A stretch of 64,000 bases of DNA from Paenibacillus baekrokdamisoli (lineage in GTDB: Bacteria; Bacillota; Bacilli; Paenibacillales; Paenibacillaceae). Position numbers and translations under genes: made by a program. Shown in pieces: positions 1-9,309 of this stretch. The notes under the pieces were generated by a model, which was given only the letters and a program-made list of their open reading frames with translations, did not search any database and was not told where the DNA came from. Numbering within the stretch: position 1 is the stretch's first letter; every line of letters begins with the position of its first letter. Where the stretch lies: the NCBI RefSeq assembly GCF_003945345.1, contig NZ_AP019308.1, positions 6,080,001-6,144,000 on the forward strand, in the 5' to 3' direction.

Positions 1-1531
<1,531 letters not shown>

Positions 1532-1659
1532 TACCGCTTCTCACCATTGGTGAGAGCAAGGCTTCGGGACTTACGTGTAACAGCTAACATAAGCTAAGAC
1601 AACATTTCGCAAATGTTCGTATCCAGTTTTCAGGGTGTAACAGCCCGATGTTTCATCGT

Positions 1660-1735
1660 TCCCTGATAGCTCAGTTGGTAGAGCACTCGACTGTTAATCG
1701 AGTTGTCACAGGTTCGAGTCCTGTTCGGGGAGCCA
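1660..1735 (+). tRNA. tRNA-Asn (GTT)
   Basis: A full cloverleaf can be drawn: acceptor TCCCTGA pairs with TCGGGGA, the anticodon loop reads GTT, the T arm has GGTTCGAGTCC, and CCA is encoded. It is the first tRNA of the cluster that follows the 23S gene. Confidence 0.97.
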
Positions 1736-1739
1736 TTTT

Positions 1740-1815
1740 GCTCTCATAGCTCAGTCGGTAGAGTGCATCCATGGTAAGGATGAGGTCACCGGTTCGATTC
1801 CGGTTGAGAGCTCCA
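1740..1815 (+). tRNA. tRNA-Thr (GGT)
   Basis: Acceptor GCTCTCA pairs with TGAGAGC. The anticodon stem CATCC/GGATG carries the loop ATGGTAA with anticodon GGT. CCA is encoded. It lies 4 bp after tRNA-Asn, so the two are surely cotranscribed. Confidence 0.97.
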
Positions 1816-1843
1816 GTATCACTTCTTTGAATCATTCATTCTA

Positions 1844-1918
1844 GGCCCGTTGGTCAAGTGGTTAAGACACCTCCCTTTCACGGAGGTAACAGGGGTTCGA
1901 GTCCCCTACGGGTCACCA
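1844..1918 (+). tRNA. tRNA-Glu (TTC)
   Basis: Acceptor GGCCCGT pairs with ACGGGTC. The anticodon stem CCTCC/GGAGG holds loop CTTTCAC, giving anticodon TTC. CCA is encoded. Confidence 0.97.
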
Positions 1919-1929
1919 ACTCTCACTTC

Positions 1930-2005
1930 GGAGGCTTAGCTCAGCTGGGAGAGCATCTGCCTTACAAGCAGAGGGTCGGCGGTTCGATCCCGTCAGCCTC
2001 CACCA
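1930..2005 (+). tRNA. tRNA-Val (TAC)
   Basis: Acceptor GGAGGCT pairs with AGCCTCC; the anticodon loop CTTACAA gives TAC; CCA is encoded. It is part of the rrn-linked tRNA array. Confidence 0.97.
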
Positions 2006-2012
2006 TCTCTAC

Positions 2013-2087
2013 TGGGGATTAGCCAAGCGGTAAGGCAACGGACTTTGACTCCGTCATCCCTAGGTTCGAATCCTAGATCCCCAGCCA
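2013..2087 (+). tRNA. tRNA-Gln (TTG)
   Basis: Acceptor TGGGGAT pairs with ATCCCCA; the anticodon loop CTTTGAC gives TTG; CCA is encoded. Confidence 0.97.
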
Positions 2088-2099
2088 TTTTATCATTTT

Positions 2100-2175
2100 G
2101 AGTCATTAGCTCAGTTGGTAGAGCACCTGACTTTTAATCAGGGTGTCGTAGGTTCGAATCCTACATGACTCACCA
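2100..2175 (+). tRNA. tRNA-Lys (TTT)
   Basis: Acceptor GAGTCAT pairs with ATGACTC; the anticodon loop CTTTTAA gives TTT; CCA is encoded. Confidence 0.97.
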
Positions 2176-2207
2176 TTTTCACCTATGAAAATGGCCTTCA
2201 CTAATGC

Positions 2208-2287
2208 GCGCGTATGGCGGAATTGGCAGACGCACTAGACTTAGGATCTAGCGGGCGACCGTGGGGGTTCAAGTCCCTCTACGCGCA
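2208..2287 (+). tRNA. tRNA-Leu (TAG)
   Basis: Acceptor GCGCGTA pairs with TACGCGC. The anticodon stem CTAGA/TCTAG holds loop CTTAGGA with anticodon TAG, and there is the long variable arm expected of tRNA-Leu. Unlike its neighbours it has no encoded CCA: TTA follows the discriminator base, so CCA must be added after transcription. It is the last tRNA before a terminator. Confidence 0.95.
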
Positions 2288-2295
2288 TTACAATC

Positions 2296-2344
2296 ACCAA
2301 AAGACCATTAAGATCACTTGATCTTAATGGTCTTTTGGTTTTAT
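2296..2344 (+). terminator. Terminator of the rRNA-tRNA operon
   Basis: A near-perfect inverted repeat (2296-2316 with 2319-2340; stem core AAAGACCATTAAGATCA) is followed by TTTT. It lies directly after tRNA-Leu and plausibly ends the rrn-tRNA transcript. Confidence 0.85.
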
Positions 2345-2455
2345 AAACCCTATTGTAGCATGGCCTAACGTGGCTTATTTGTCTCAAGATCTACATGAAC
2401 AGTATACTGAGAAACCCTTTTCTTTATTTACTGATTAAACCTATTGAATAAATAA

Positions 2456-2507
2456 GGGCTATCCCAAACAGCTAAACAATCAGCTGTTCTGGGATAGTCC
2501 TGTTTTT
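2456..2507. terminator. Stem-loop, possible terminator
   Basis: GGGCTATCCCAAACAGCT (2456-2472 region) pairs with AGCTGTTCTGGGATAGTCC (2482-2500), and TTTTT follows. It lies between the tRNA terminator and the 3' end of the minus-strand FecCD pseudogene. It could terminate that gene or be a relic of an insertion sequence end. The rest of 2345-2592 shows no gene. Confidence 0.45.
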
Positions 2508-2592
2508 AGTACCTACGTTGGAATTATAGAGTTCAATTCGGTTCAATCTTTTAAGTAGTGGAGGCTATCCTGATCTATTGCTCAACATGCTG

Positions 2593-3512
2593 TTATCTTT
2601 TGCTGACTTTCCTCCGAGACACACGCATTAGGCTAAGAAAATAGGGGGTACCTATTATGACGACAACGAGTCCTGATGGTATTTCCTTGGCGCAAATACG
2701 GTCCTACCAATAAGATCGGCAGCTACGAGAGGAAAGGCGCCCAGCAGTTTAGAGACAGGTACCAGCTTATGGTGACGTGGGCCGATGAGCAACCGTGATG
2801 CATGGGGCGCAATCAATCCGATGAAGCCTATGGTGACTACTATCGAAACAGCGACCGCAGCCAGGCATACATTGATCAACCCGATCCATAATCGCGATCG
2901 TTCGACCTTCACCCCAAGGTTAACGGAGATGTCATCCATGAGCTGCAGAATGTCTAGCTTGCGTACCTGTATCCAGGCCAAAGGCAGTAAAAAGATGGGC
3001 CACAAAAGCAGCTGCTTGAGCTCATCCCAACCCCGAGCATAGGTTGTTCCCGAAAGGTTGTTCCCGAAAGCCACTCGAGCGCTACAGCTGCCCTCTTTTG
3101 AGCACGAATAACGTGCAGCTTTATCAGGGCGGATCCGACAGCAGATACAGCCATACCGAAGAGAGCGACCGCTGCCGGTTGCATCCCTTCTCGTCTGGCT
3201 AACACATAAACGATTGCTGCTGCGATTAGGGCACCTATAAAGTCGCCGAACGGAAGCCAAGCCACAGTGCATGCTGTATGAGGATAAGCAGCGTTAAGTG
3301 CTCCGACTCCCGCACCCGACGCAACGCCTACTAGGGATGGATCAGCAAGCGGATTGCGGGCGATTCCCTGCATGAGAAGCCCGCTTGCCGCGAGACAAGC
3401 GCCCGCCAAGCGGCAACTAGTATGCGGGACAGACGCATATTCAGCACATGCAGTTGACGGTTTAGGGTATCGACACGATGTGTGAAAGTCCTTAGGCTCG
3501 CCGTTTCCCGCT
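2593..3512 (-). pseudogene. FecCD-family siderophore ABC permease, frameshifted
   Basis: Read on the minus strand, this is a FecCD-type iron-siderophore permease. Recognisable pieces in order are RLSRILVAA, a GLLMQGIARNPLADPSLVGV block, WLSGTTYARGWDEL, GFIGLIAPHASRLL, and a C-terminal EIPSGLVVVIIGTPYFL read in another frame. The reading frame is broken at least three times. One base is missing near 3410. A 14-bp unit is duplicated in tandem at 3041-3054 and 3055-3068; removing one copy restores the family sequence. One base is missing near 2690. The N-terminus (before about residue 40 of the family) is absent. The divergent ATPase at 3767 is its likely former partner. Confidence is high for family and for inactivation. 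Confidence 0.88.
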
Positions 3513-3682
3513 ACTTCATATCTGCAGGTGGATTTATAATAATGATGAAATTAATGATGTTAGTTCATTCATGTAGTGAATAATTAATTTTATAATTAAC
3601 CCCGTAAAATAAGCACGCTACTCTGATACAGCAATCAGCAAGGAGAATTATCATTAAAAGAGAAAAATCTTGACTCTTCTAC

Positions 3683-3722
3683 TGAGAATAGTTATCATTA
3701 ACAATAATGAGAACAATTATCA
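3683..3722 (+). promoter_or_regulatory. Two Fur boxes (7-1-7 type)
   Basis: TGAGAATAGTTATCA (3683-3697) and TGAGAACAATTATCA (3708-3722) each match the 7-1-7 Fur consensus TGATAATNATTATCA with two or fewer mismatches per site. They lie 45-85 bp before the ATPase start at 3767. The second box covers the upstream ATG at 3707, which argues for the later start. Iron-dependent repression of the downstream ATPase and FhuF genes is the expected effect. Confidence 0.8.
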
Positions 3723-3766
3723 CTTCTCACTATGGAAATATGCACAATGAGGGGAGAAGATTAAAT

Positions 3767-4627
3767 ATGATTCGTTTAACCACTAATCAACTAAACATTG
3801 GCTACGAAGAAAGACTCATAGTAGAAAATTTAAATATAGCGATACCTCAAGGTAAAATCACTGCACTTGTAGGAGCGAACGGCTCTGGTAAATCTACGAT
3901 TCTAAAGACATTAGCACGTATCATGTCACCATCGGCTGGCTCTGTTCTATTGGATGGTAAATCGATACATAAACAATCAACGAAAGAAGTAGCGAAGCAG
4001 CTGGCTATATTACCGCAAAATCCTACTGCTCCCGATGGACTTACCGTTGCCGAGCTTGTATCTTATGGTCGTTTCCCTTATCAGAAAGGCTTTGGTTCAC
4101 TAACCCGAGAGGATCGTTCCATCATACAATGGGCGATTGACTCTACGGGGATGGCTGACTTTACGGATAGACCCATTGATCAGTTATCAGGTGGACAAAG
4201 GCAGCGTGCATGGATAGCGATGGCACTAGCTCAGCAAACGGATATTTTATTCCTAGATGAGCCTACGACGTTTCTTGATATGGCTCATCAATTGGAAGTA
4301 CTCGAGCTTCTGCAGAAGTTGAATGAGAGCTCCAATAGAACCATAATTATGGTTGTACACGACTTGAATCATGCTTCACGCTACGCACATCATATGATCG
4401 CTATTAAACAGGGTAAGGTTGCTGGAGAAGGCACACCTCAGGAAGTCATGACTAAAGATGTGCTCCGTGAGGTATTTGGCATTGAGGCCGATATCATTGC
4501 TGATCCTCGTTCGGGTTTACCATTATGTTTGCCTTATTCACTAGCACAAGACTTTCGTGGTCCGAATAAGAATAAACTTGATGAAACTAACTCCACGCCA
4601 TTGTTAGCTGCGGTATCTGGAGGGTGA
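3767..4627 (+). CDS. Iron-siderophore ABC transporter ATP-binding protein (FecE/FhuC type)
   Basis: Cytoplasmic ATPase energising ferric-siderophore import. Walker A GANGSGKS, the signature LSGGQRQRAW, Walker B ILFLDEPTTFLDM and the H-loop VVHD are all intact. I place the start at 3767 (MIRLTTNQL) because GAGGGGAGA lies 9 bp before it; an in-frame ATG at 3707 overlaps a Fur box. The protein is 286 aa, slightly longer than usual because of a C-terminal tail after the family end. The stop overlaps the next gene's GTG (GTGA), so translation is coupled. The only nearby permease is the broken one at 2593, so this ATPase must serve permeases encoded elsewhere or be idle. Confidence 0.93.
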   Translation: MIRLTTNQLNIGYEERLIVENLNIAIPQGKITALVGANGSGKSTILKTLARIMSPSAGSVLLDGKSIHKQSTKEVAKQLAILPQNPTAPDGLTVAELVSYGRFPYQKGFGSLTREDRSIIQWAIDSTGMADFTDRPIDQLSGGQRQRAWIAMALAQQTDILFLDEPTTFLDMAHQLEVLELLQKLNESSNRTIIMVVHDLNHASRYAHHMIAIKQGKVAGEGTPQEVMTKDVLREVFGIEADIIADPRSGLPLCLPYSLAQDFRGPNKNKLDETNSTPLLAAVSGG

Positions 4628-5439
4628 ACCAAGCTACCTTAAATCGTACGGAGCTTCTTCAGAAGGAGTGCAGTATTCTATTCCGTTCAGTTGACGATGA
4701 GGTTATTCAGGAATACACATTTGACGCGTTGCTCGAGCCAGCAAATGCTCTGGGTTTCCTGCAATTTTATGCTGCTGCCATTAAAGCAGATGAGCTCTCG
4801 CCAGCAGCTACTTATTTTGCATCCAACTTACATGGGATTATTATGGCTGTACAAAGGTTAATGTCCACGGATAATGCGGTTATGAATTGGTCCTTGAGCA
4901 ACTGGAGCTTGGTGCTTGTTGCTAAGGATGGGTATACAAGTTTGATGTTCCGACCGGTTGACTCCGTCATAGAGGATATTGCGCCGATAAATCGTGAAGA
5001 ATGGCGAAATAAGGTACTAGCTCGCTTTTATGGAGGTACACTTAAACCGCTTATTCAAGTGATAGCTTCGGAGGCAGGGTTGAATGTTTCTCAATTGTGG
5101 GCTCTTGTCGCATCATCCTTATACTATTATAAGGAGCAAGCGGTCACCTTGTATGATGAGAAATCAATCGTATATGAACAGGTTATATCAGATTATCACT
5201 ATTTGGTGAATGAAATGGATGGCTCTGTTTTTGAACGGAATCGAAATCCTCTTCAGGTAAAAATTCAACTCGTCGATAATCCATATCGTCAAGGGGAGCA
5301 AATGCCACTAAGATTCTCGTGCTGTCTTGCATATTTGACTGAATGTCGAAGTTATTGTTATTCCTGCCCCAAATTATCAAAGGAAGAACGATCTAAGATG
5401 GCGAAGGCCATTATTGCGGCGAAGGTGGGAGCAAGCTAA
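4624..5439 (+). CDS. FhuF-like ferric siderophore reductase, 2Fe-2S
   Basis: A 271-aa protein of the IucA/FhuF-like family. The C-terminal motif CC-x10-C-x2-C (C233, C234, C245, C248; in CCLAYLTECRSYCYSCP) is the unusual 2Fe-2S ligand pattern of FhuF, which reduces siderophore-bound iron in the cytoplasm. The start is GTG, overlapping the ATPase stop by four bases. It is under the same Fur-controlled promoter by position. A second member is encoded at 53620. The substrate siderophore cannot be told from sequence. Confidence 0.85.
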   Translation: MNQATLNRTELLQKECSILFRSVDDEVIQEYTFDALLEPANALGFLQFYAAAIKADELSPAATYFASNLHGIIMAVQRLMSTDNAVMNWSLSNWSLVLVAKDGYTSLMFRPVDSVIEDIAPINREEWRNKVLARFYGGTLKPLIQVIASEAGLNVSQLWALVASSLYYYKEQAVTLYDEKSIVYEQVISDYHYLVNEMDGSVFERNRNPLQVKIQLVDNPYRQGEQMPLRFSCCLAYLTECRSYCYSCPKLSKEERSKMAKAIIAAKVGAS

Positions 5440-5505
5440 GGAATATCTATAAGGTAGGAGTAAATAGGCTATTTTAAATAAATTAAATCTTTTTCAAAAA
5501 AACAG

Positions 5506-5534
5506 TTGCATTTTATATTGAGGCATGATATATT
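5506..5534 (+). promoter_or_regulatory. Promoter of second tRNA cluster
   Basis: TTGCAT (5506-5511), a 17-bp spacer and TATATT (5529-5534) form a good sigma-A promoter about 35 bp before tRNA-Gly. It gives these tRNAs their own transcription, independent of the rrn promoter. No other gene lies in 5440-5574. Confidence 0.65.
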
Positions 5535-5574
5535 ATTTCTTGTCGCCGTTAACAAAACGTGCTGACAACGATAT

Positions 5575-5649
5575 GCGGAAGTGGCTCAGCGGTAGAGCAT
5601 CGCCTTGCCAAGGCGAGGGTCGCGGGTTCGATTCCCGTCTTCCGCTCCA
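5575..5649 (+). tRNA. tRNA-Gly (GCC)
   Basis: Acceptor GCGGAAG pairs with CTTCCGC; the anticodon loop TTGCCAA gives GCC; CCA is encoded. Confidence 0.97.
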
Positions 5650-5657
5650 TATCTTTT

Positions 5658-5734
5658 GCGCCCTTAGCTCAGCTGGATAGAGCGTTTGACTACGAATCAA
5701 AAGGCCGGGAGTTCGAATCTCTCAGGGCGCGCCA
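5658..5734 (+). tRNA. tRNA-Arg (ACG)
   Basis: Acceptor GCGCCCT pairs with AGGGCGC; the anticodon loop CTACGAA gives ACG, which is read as inosine-CG after A34 editing; CCA is encoded. Confidence 0.97.
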
Positions 5735-5760
5735 TTTTCTTAATAAGCAGATATACATAA

Positions 5761-5837
5761 CGGGACGTAGCTCAGCTTGGTAGAGCACCTGGTTTGGGAC
5801 CAGGGGGTCGCATGTTCAAATCGTGTCGTCCCGACCA
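5761..5837 (+). tRNA. tRNA-Pro (TGG)
   Basis: Acceptor CGGGACG pairs with CGTCCCG; the anticodon loop TTTGGGA gives TGG; CCA is encoded. Confidence 0.97.
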
Positions 5838-5846
5838 TATCTGTTT

Positions 5847-5920
5847 GCGGGTGTAGTTCAATGGTAGAACTTTAGCCTTCCAAGCTAATAGCGTGGGTTC
5901 GATTCCCATCACCCGCTCCA
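5847..5920 (+). tRNA. tRNA-Gly (TCC)
   Basis: Acceptor GCGGGTG pairs with CACCCGC; the anticodon loop CTTCCAA gives TCC; CCA is encoded. Confidence 0.97.
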
Positions 5921-5934
5921 TATTTTTAAATTCG

Positions 5935-5960
5935 AAGCCTTGGACTCCAAGGCTTTTTTT
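5935..5960 (+). terminator. Terminator after tRNA-Gly
   Basis: AAGCCTTGG (5935-5943) pairs with CCAAGGCTT (5947-5955) around a 3-base loop, followed by a run of T to 5960. Confidence 0.88.
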
Positions 5961-6008
5961 GTGCATTATTTTATCGCTAACGGCTATGAAAACAACTCGT
6001 GAAAAAGC

Positions 6009-6037
6009 TTCAACCGTACTTCAATTTGTAGTATAAT
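6009..6037 (+). promoter_or_regulatory. Predicted ppc promoter
   Basis: TTCAAC (6009-6014), a 17-bp spacer and TATAAT (6032-6037). It lies about 115 bp before the ppc start codon. Confidence 0.55.
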
Positions 6038-6153
6038 AGTTGGAGTGAAAAAGGCTTATGGATGGCTAATGATATTAACGAAGTGATGACTAAATGAAGT
6101 AAAAGATGAGCTTATGATGTGGTTTTGCTAAAAGCATTACCTGAGGAGGATAA

Positions 6154-8958
6154 ATGATGTCCGAACAAGCTGGATCTACTTTGACGACTAACCGGCCTAA
6201 TTCCAACAACTTACTACGACGTGATGTGCGTTTTCTAGGGAATATTCTTGGAGATGTTCTTGTACATCAAGGTGGTCATGAGCTTTTAGAGATTGTTGAG
6301 AAAATTCGTGAGATGAGCAAAGCATTGCGTGCAGAGTTTTTGCCGGAGCTTTACGAAGAATTCAAAAAAGTTATTAACGCGCTAAACCCTGATATTCGTC
6401 ATCAGGTTATTCGTGCCTTTGCAATTTATTTCCAACTGATTAATATCGCTGAGCAGAACCATAGAATTCGTCGCAAACGTGATTATGAGTGCTCTGCTGG
6501 GGAAACGGTTCAACCCGGTTCCATTGAGAGTGCTATTCTTGTTTTGAAAGATCAAGGTATTGCGATTGATGAAGTGAAATCCATTATTGAAGGTATTTCG
6601 CTTGAGCTCGTCATGACGGCTCACCCAACTGAAGCAACGCGTCGTGCTGTACTTGATATTCATAAACGTATTGCCAATGATGTAATGGAACTCGATAATC
6701 CGAATTTAACCTACCGTGAACGTGAGAAACAGCGCGAGAAGCTGTTGAATGAAGTGTTCACGCTTTGGCAAACGGACGAGCTTCGTGATCGGAAGCCAAC
6801 TGTTATTGATGAGGTTCGGAACGGGATGTATTATTTTGACGAGACGTTATTCGATGTCCTGCCAAGCGTGTATGAAGAATTAGAACGAAACCTGGACAAA
6901 TACTATCCGGGAGAGCGTTGGCATGTTCCCACTTATCTTCGTTTCGGATCTTGGATCGGTGGAGATCGTGATGGCAATCCTTCTGTTACATCGAAAGTTA
7001 CATGGGAAACACTAACGCTTCAACGGGAGCTTGTTCTTCAGAAATATGAACATCTTTTAAAGGACTTAGTTGACCAACTGAGCTTTAGTACGAATATCAT
7101 TGAGGTATCCGATGAGCTGACGGCATCCATGAAATTGGATCGTGAGCTAGTTGAGCTTCGGAATGTGGAGGTATGGCGTAATGAGAAAGAGCCTTACCGG
7201 ATTAAGCTTAGCTATATGCTGGAGAAGCTGTCCAACACTCTAACTGGCTCGTCACAACGTTATAACAATGCGAATGAGCTGAAAGAAGATTTGCTTATCA
7301 TTGACCGGAGCCTGCGTCATCACTTTGCGGATTACGTAGCAGATACGCATATTCGAAAATTCGTTCGCCAAGTGGAGCTATTCGGATTTCATCTTGCTAC
7401 TTTGGACGTTCGGCAGCATAGCCAAGAGCATGAAAATGCATTGACTGAAATTCTTGCGAACATGAACATTGTCAAGGATTATTCATCGCTAAAAGAAGAC
7501 GAGAAAATCGAGCTGCTGCATCGTTTACTTAATGATCCGCGTCCGCTAACCTCACCTCATTTTGCTTATACGGAAAGTACTCGTGAATGTATAGATGTGT
7601 ATCACACCATCTATCGAGCGCAGCAGGAGTTTGGCGTCAATTGTATCTCAAGCTACTTGATTAGCATGACTCAGGGAGCGAGCGATATGCTTGAGGTTAT
7701 GTTGTTCGCAAAAGAAGTAGGCTTGTTCCGTCAGGACACGAATGGTCAAGTGGAGTGCACCATACAGGCAGTTCCTCTTTTTGAAACAATTGATGATTTG
7801 CATGCTGCACCTGGAATTATGGAACAATTATTTGCTCTTCCGGTTTACCGTAAATCGGTCGAAGTTATGGGTAATTTGCATGAAATTATGCTCGGATATT
7901 CTGATAGCAATAAAGATGGCGGTGTGGTTACAGCGAACTGGGAATTACGTGTTGCACTTAATGCAATTACGAGTGCGGCAAAAAAATTCGATGTGAAGCT
8001 GAAGTTCTTCCACGGTCGTGGCGGTGCACTTGGTCGCGGTGGAATGCCGCTTAACCGTAGTATTCTAGCGCAGCCTCCTCATACAGTAGGTGGCGGGATC
8101 AAAATTACAGAGCAAGGTGAAGTTCTGTCCTCACGCTACTCGATGAAGGGTATTGCATACCGCAGCTTGGAGCAAGCGACATGGGCACTTGTGACTGCGG
8201 CGCGCTTGGCAAAATATCCAGAGCAAGAAGCTAGCGATACTGCAGAATGGGATGAGATTTCTAAAGGTATCTCCGAGGTTGCTCAGAAGAAATATCAGGA
8301 TCTGATATTCCGTGATCCAGATTTTATGACTTTCTTTAAAGAATCAACTCCATTACCTGAAGTCGGCGAACTGAATATCGGTTCCCGCCCGTCGAAACGT
8401 AAGGGCAGTGATCGATTTGAGGATTTACGCGCGATTCCATGGGTATTCGCATGGACGCAAAGCCGATATTTGTTACCAGCATGGTATGCAGCTGGCACGG
8501 CTCTGGAAGACTACGTACAGAGCGGTGATCAGGAGCAGCGTCTGGAAACTTTACGCGTTATGTACGGGCAGTTCCCATTCTTCACTTCATTGATTGATAA
8601 CTTGCAAATGGCCCTTGCGAAAGCGGATCTGCTGATTGCGAAGGAATATGCGGATATGATCTCAGATGCAACGATTCGTGATCGTATCTTCACGCAAATC
8701 CAAGAAGAATACGTCCGGACATCATCACTAATCCTGCAAATAACTGGACAAGTCGACATCCTGGATAATGTACCGGTTATTCAAGAATCGATCCGTCTGC
8801 GTAATCCTTATGTAGATCCACTTAGCTACATGCAAGTTCAACTATTGACCGAGCTGCGCGCATTGCGCGAAAGCGGCGAAGCAGATGATCCAATCTTGCT
8901 TCGTGAAGTGCTGTTAACTATCAACGGAATAGCTGCAGGACTTCGAAATACGGGATGA
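6154..8958 (+). CDS. ppc: Phosphoenolpyruvate carboxylase
   Basis: Adds bicarbonate to PEP to make oxaloacetate, an anaplerotic reaction feeding the TCA cycle and aspartate-family synthesis. The 934-aa length fits the bacterial enzyme. Signature motifs are in place: VMTAHPTEATRR with catalytic H157, GGDRDGNP (about 269-276), GYSDSNKDGG, FHGRGGALGRGG with H620 (about 619-628), QPPHTVGGGIK, and the C-terminal RNTG that ends all functional PEPCs. GGAGGATAA precedes the ATG at a good distance. The gene stands alone between the tRNA terminator and a repeat cluster. Confidence 0.98.
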   Translation: MMSEQAGSTLTTNRPNSNNLLRRDVRFLGNILGDVLVHQGGHELLEIVEKIREMSKALRAEFLPELYEEFKKVINALNPDIRHQVIRAFAIYFQLINIAEQNHRIRRKRDYECSAGETVQPGSIESAILVLKDQGIAIDEVKSIIEGISLELVMTAHPTEATRRAVLDIHKRIANDVMELDNPNLTYREREKQREKLLNEVFTLWQTDELRDRKPTVIDEVRNGMYYFDETLFDVLPSVYEELERNLDKYYPGERWHVPTYLRFGSWIGGDRDGNPSVTSKVTWETLTLQRELVLQKYEHLLKDLVDQLSFSTNIIEVSDELTASMKLDRELVELRNVEVWRNEKEPYRIKLSYMLEKLSNTLTGSSQRYNNANELKEDLLIIDRSLRHHFADYVADTHIRKFVRQVELFGFHLATLDVRQHSQEHENALTEILANMNIVKDYSSLKEDEKIELLHRLLNDPRPLTSPHFAYTESTRECIDVYHTIYRAQQEFGVNCISSYLISMTQGASDMLEVMLFAKEVGLFRQDTNGQVECTIQAVPLFETIDDLHAAPGIMEQLFALPVYRKSVEVMGNLHEIMLGYSDSNKDGGVVTANWELRVALNAITSAAKKFDVKLKFFHGRGGALGRGGMPLNRSILAQPPHTVGGGIKITEQGEVLSSRYSMKGIAYRSLEQATWALVTAARLAKYPEQEASDTAEWDEISKGISEVAQKKYQDLIFRDPDFMTFFKESTPLPEVGELNIGSRPSKRKGSDRFEDLRAIPWVFAWTQSRYLLPAWYAAGTALEDYVQSGDQEQRLETLRVMYGQFPFFTSLIDNLQMALAKADLLIAKEYADMISDATIRDRIFTQIQEEYVRTSSLILQITGQVDILDNVPVIQESIRLRNPYVDPLSYMQVQLLTELRALRESGEADDPILLREVLLTINGIAAGLRNTG

Positions 8959-8965
8959 TCAGATG

Positions 8966-9172
8966 ATTGGTTTGCGTAAGCAATCGTAAGATTGATTATG
9001 CAGCATTCATCGGCTTCGGAACGCTAAATTGGTTTGCGTAAGGATGATTGGTTTGCGTAAGCAATCGTAAGATTGATTATGCAGCATTCATCGTGCTTTG
9101 GAACGCTAAATTGGTTTGCGTAAGCAATCGTAAGATTGATTATGCAGCATTCATCGTGCTTCGGAACGCAAG
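8966..9172. repeat. Tandem 63-bp repeats downstream of ppc
   Basis: The unit starts ATTGGTTTGCGTAAG, continues through CAATCGTAAGATTGA and ends GGAACGCTAA. Copy 1 is 8966-9027, a truncated 15-bp start of a copy is at 9028-9042, copy 2 is 9047-9109 and copy 3 is 9110-9172. The copies differ by only a few bases, so the array is recent or homogenised. It begins within 10 bp of the ppc stop codon and could be transcribed as its 3' UTR. No open frame of note lies in it. Confidence 0.9.
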
Positions 9173-9204
9173 ATGGGGTGTTGGGTCATTTTTAATAACT
9201 TGAG

Positions 9205-9257
9205 GGGCAGGACGCCCACGGCGGAATTGTCTGTCCGAGAAGCGTCCTGCCCTTTTT
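9205..9257 (+). terminator. Terminator after ppc
   Basis: GGGCAGGACGC (9205-9215) pairs with GCGTCCTGCCC (9242-9252), followed by TTTTT. The 26-bp loop is long. It lies downstream of the repeat array, so the repeats should be inside the ppc transcript. Confidence 0.8.
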
Positions 9258-9309
9258 GTTATCTAAATAAGAGGTAGTTAACGTGTTTAAAACAGGGAGG
9301 CATCAGGAA

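Noticed and set aside
5559..5966. Open frames across the second tRNA cluster
   Set aside because: They are translations of tRNA genes, a known source of false protein entries.
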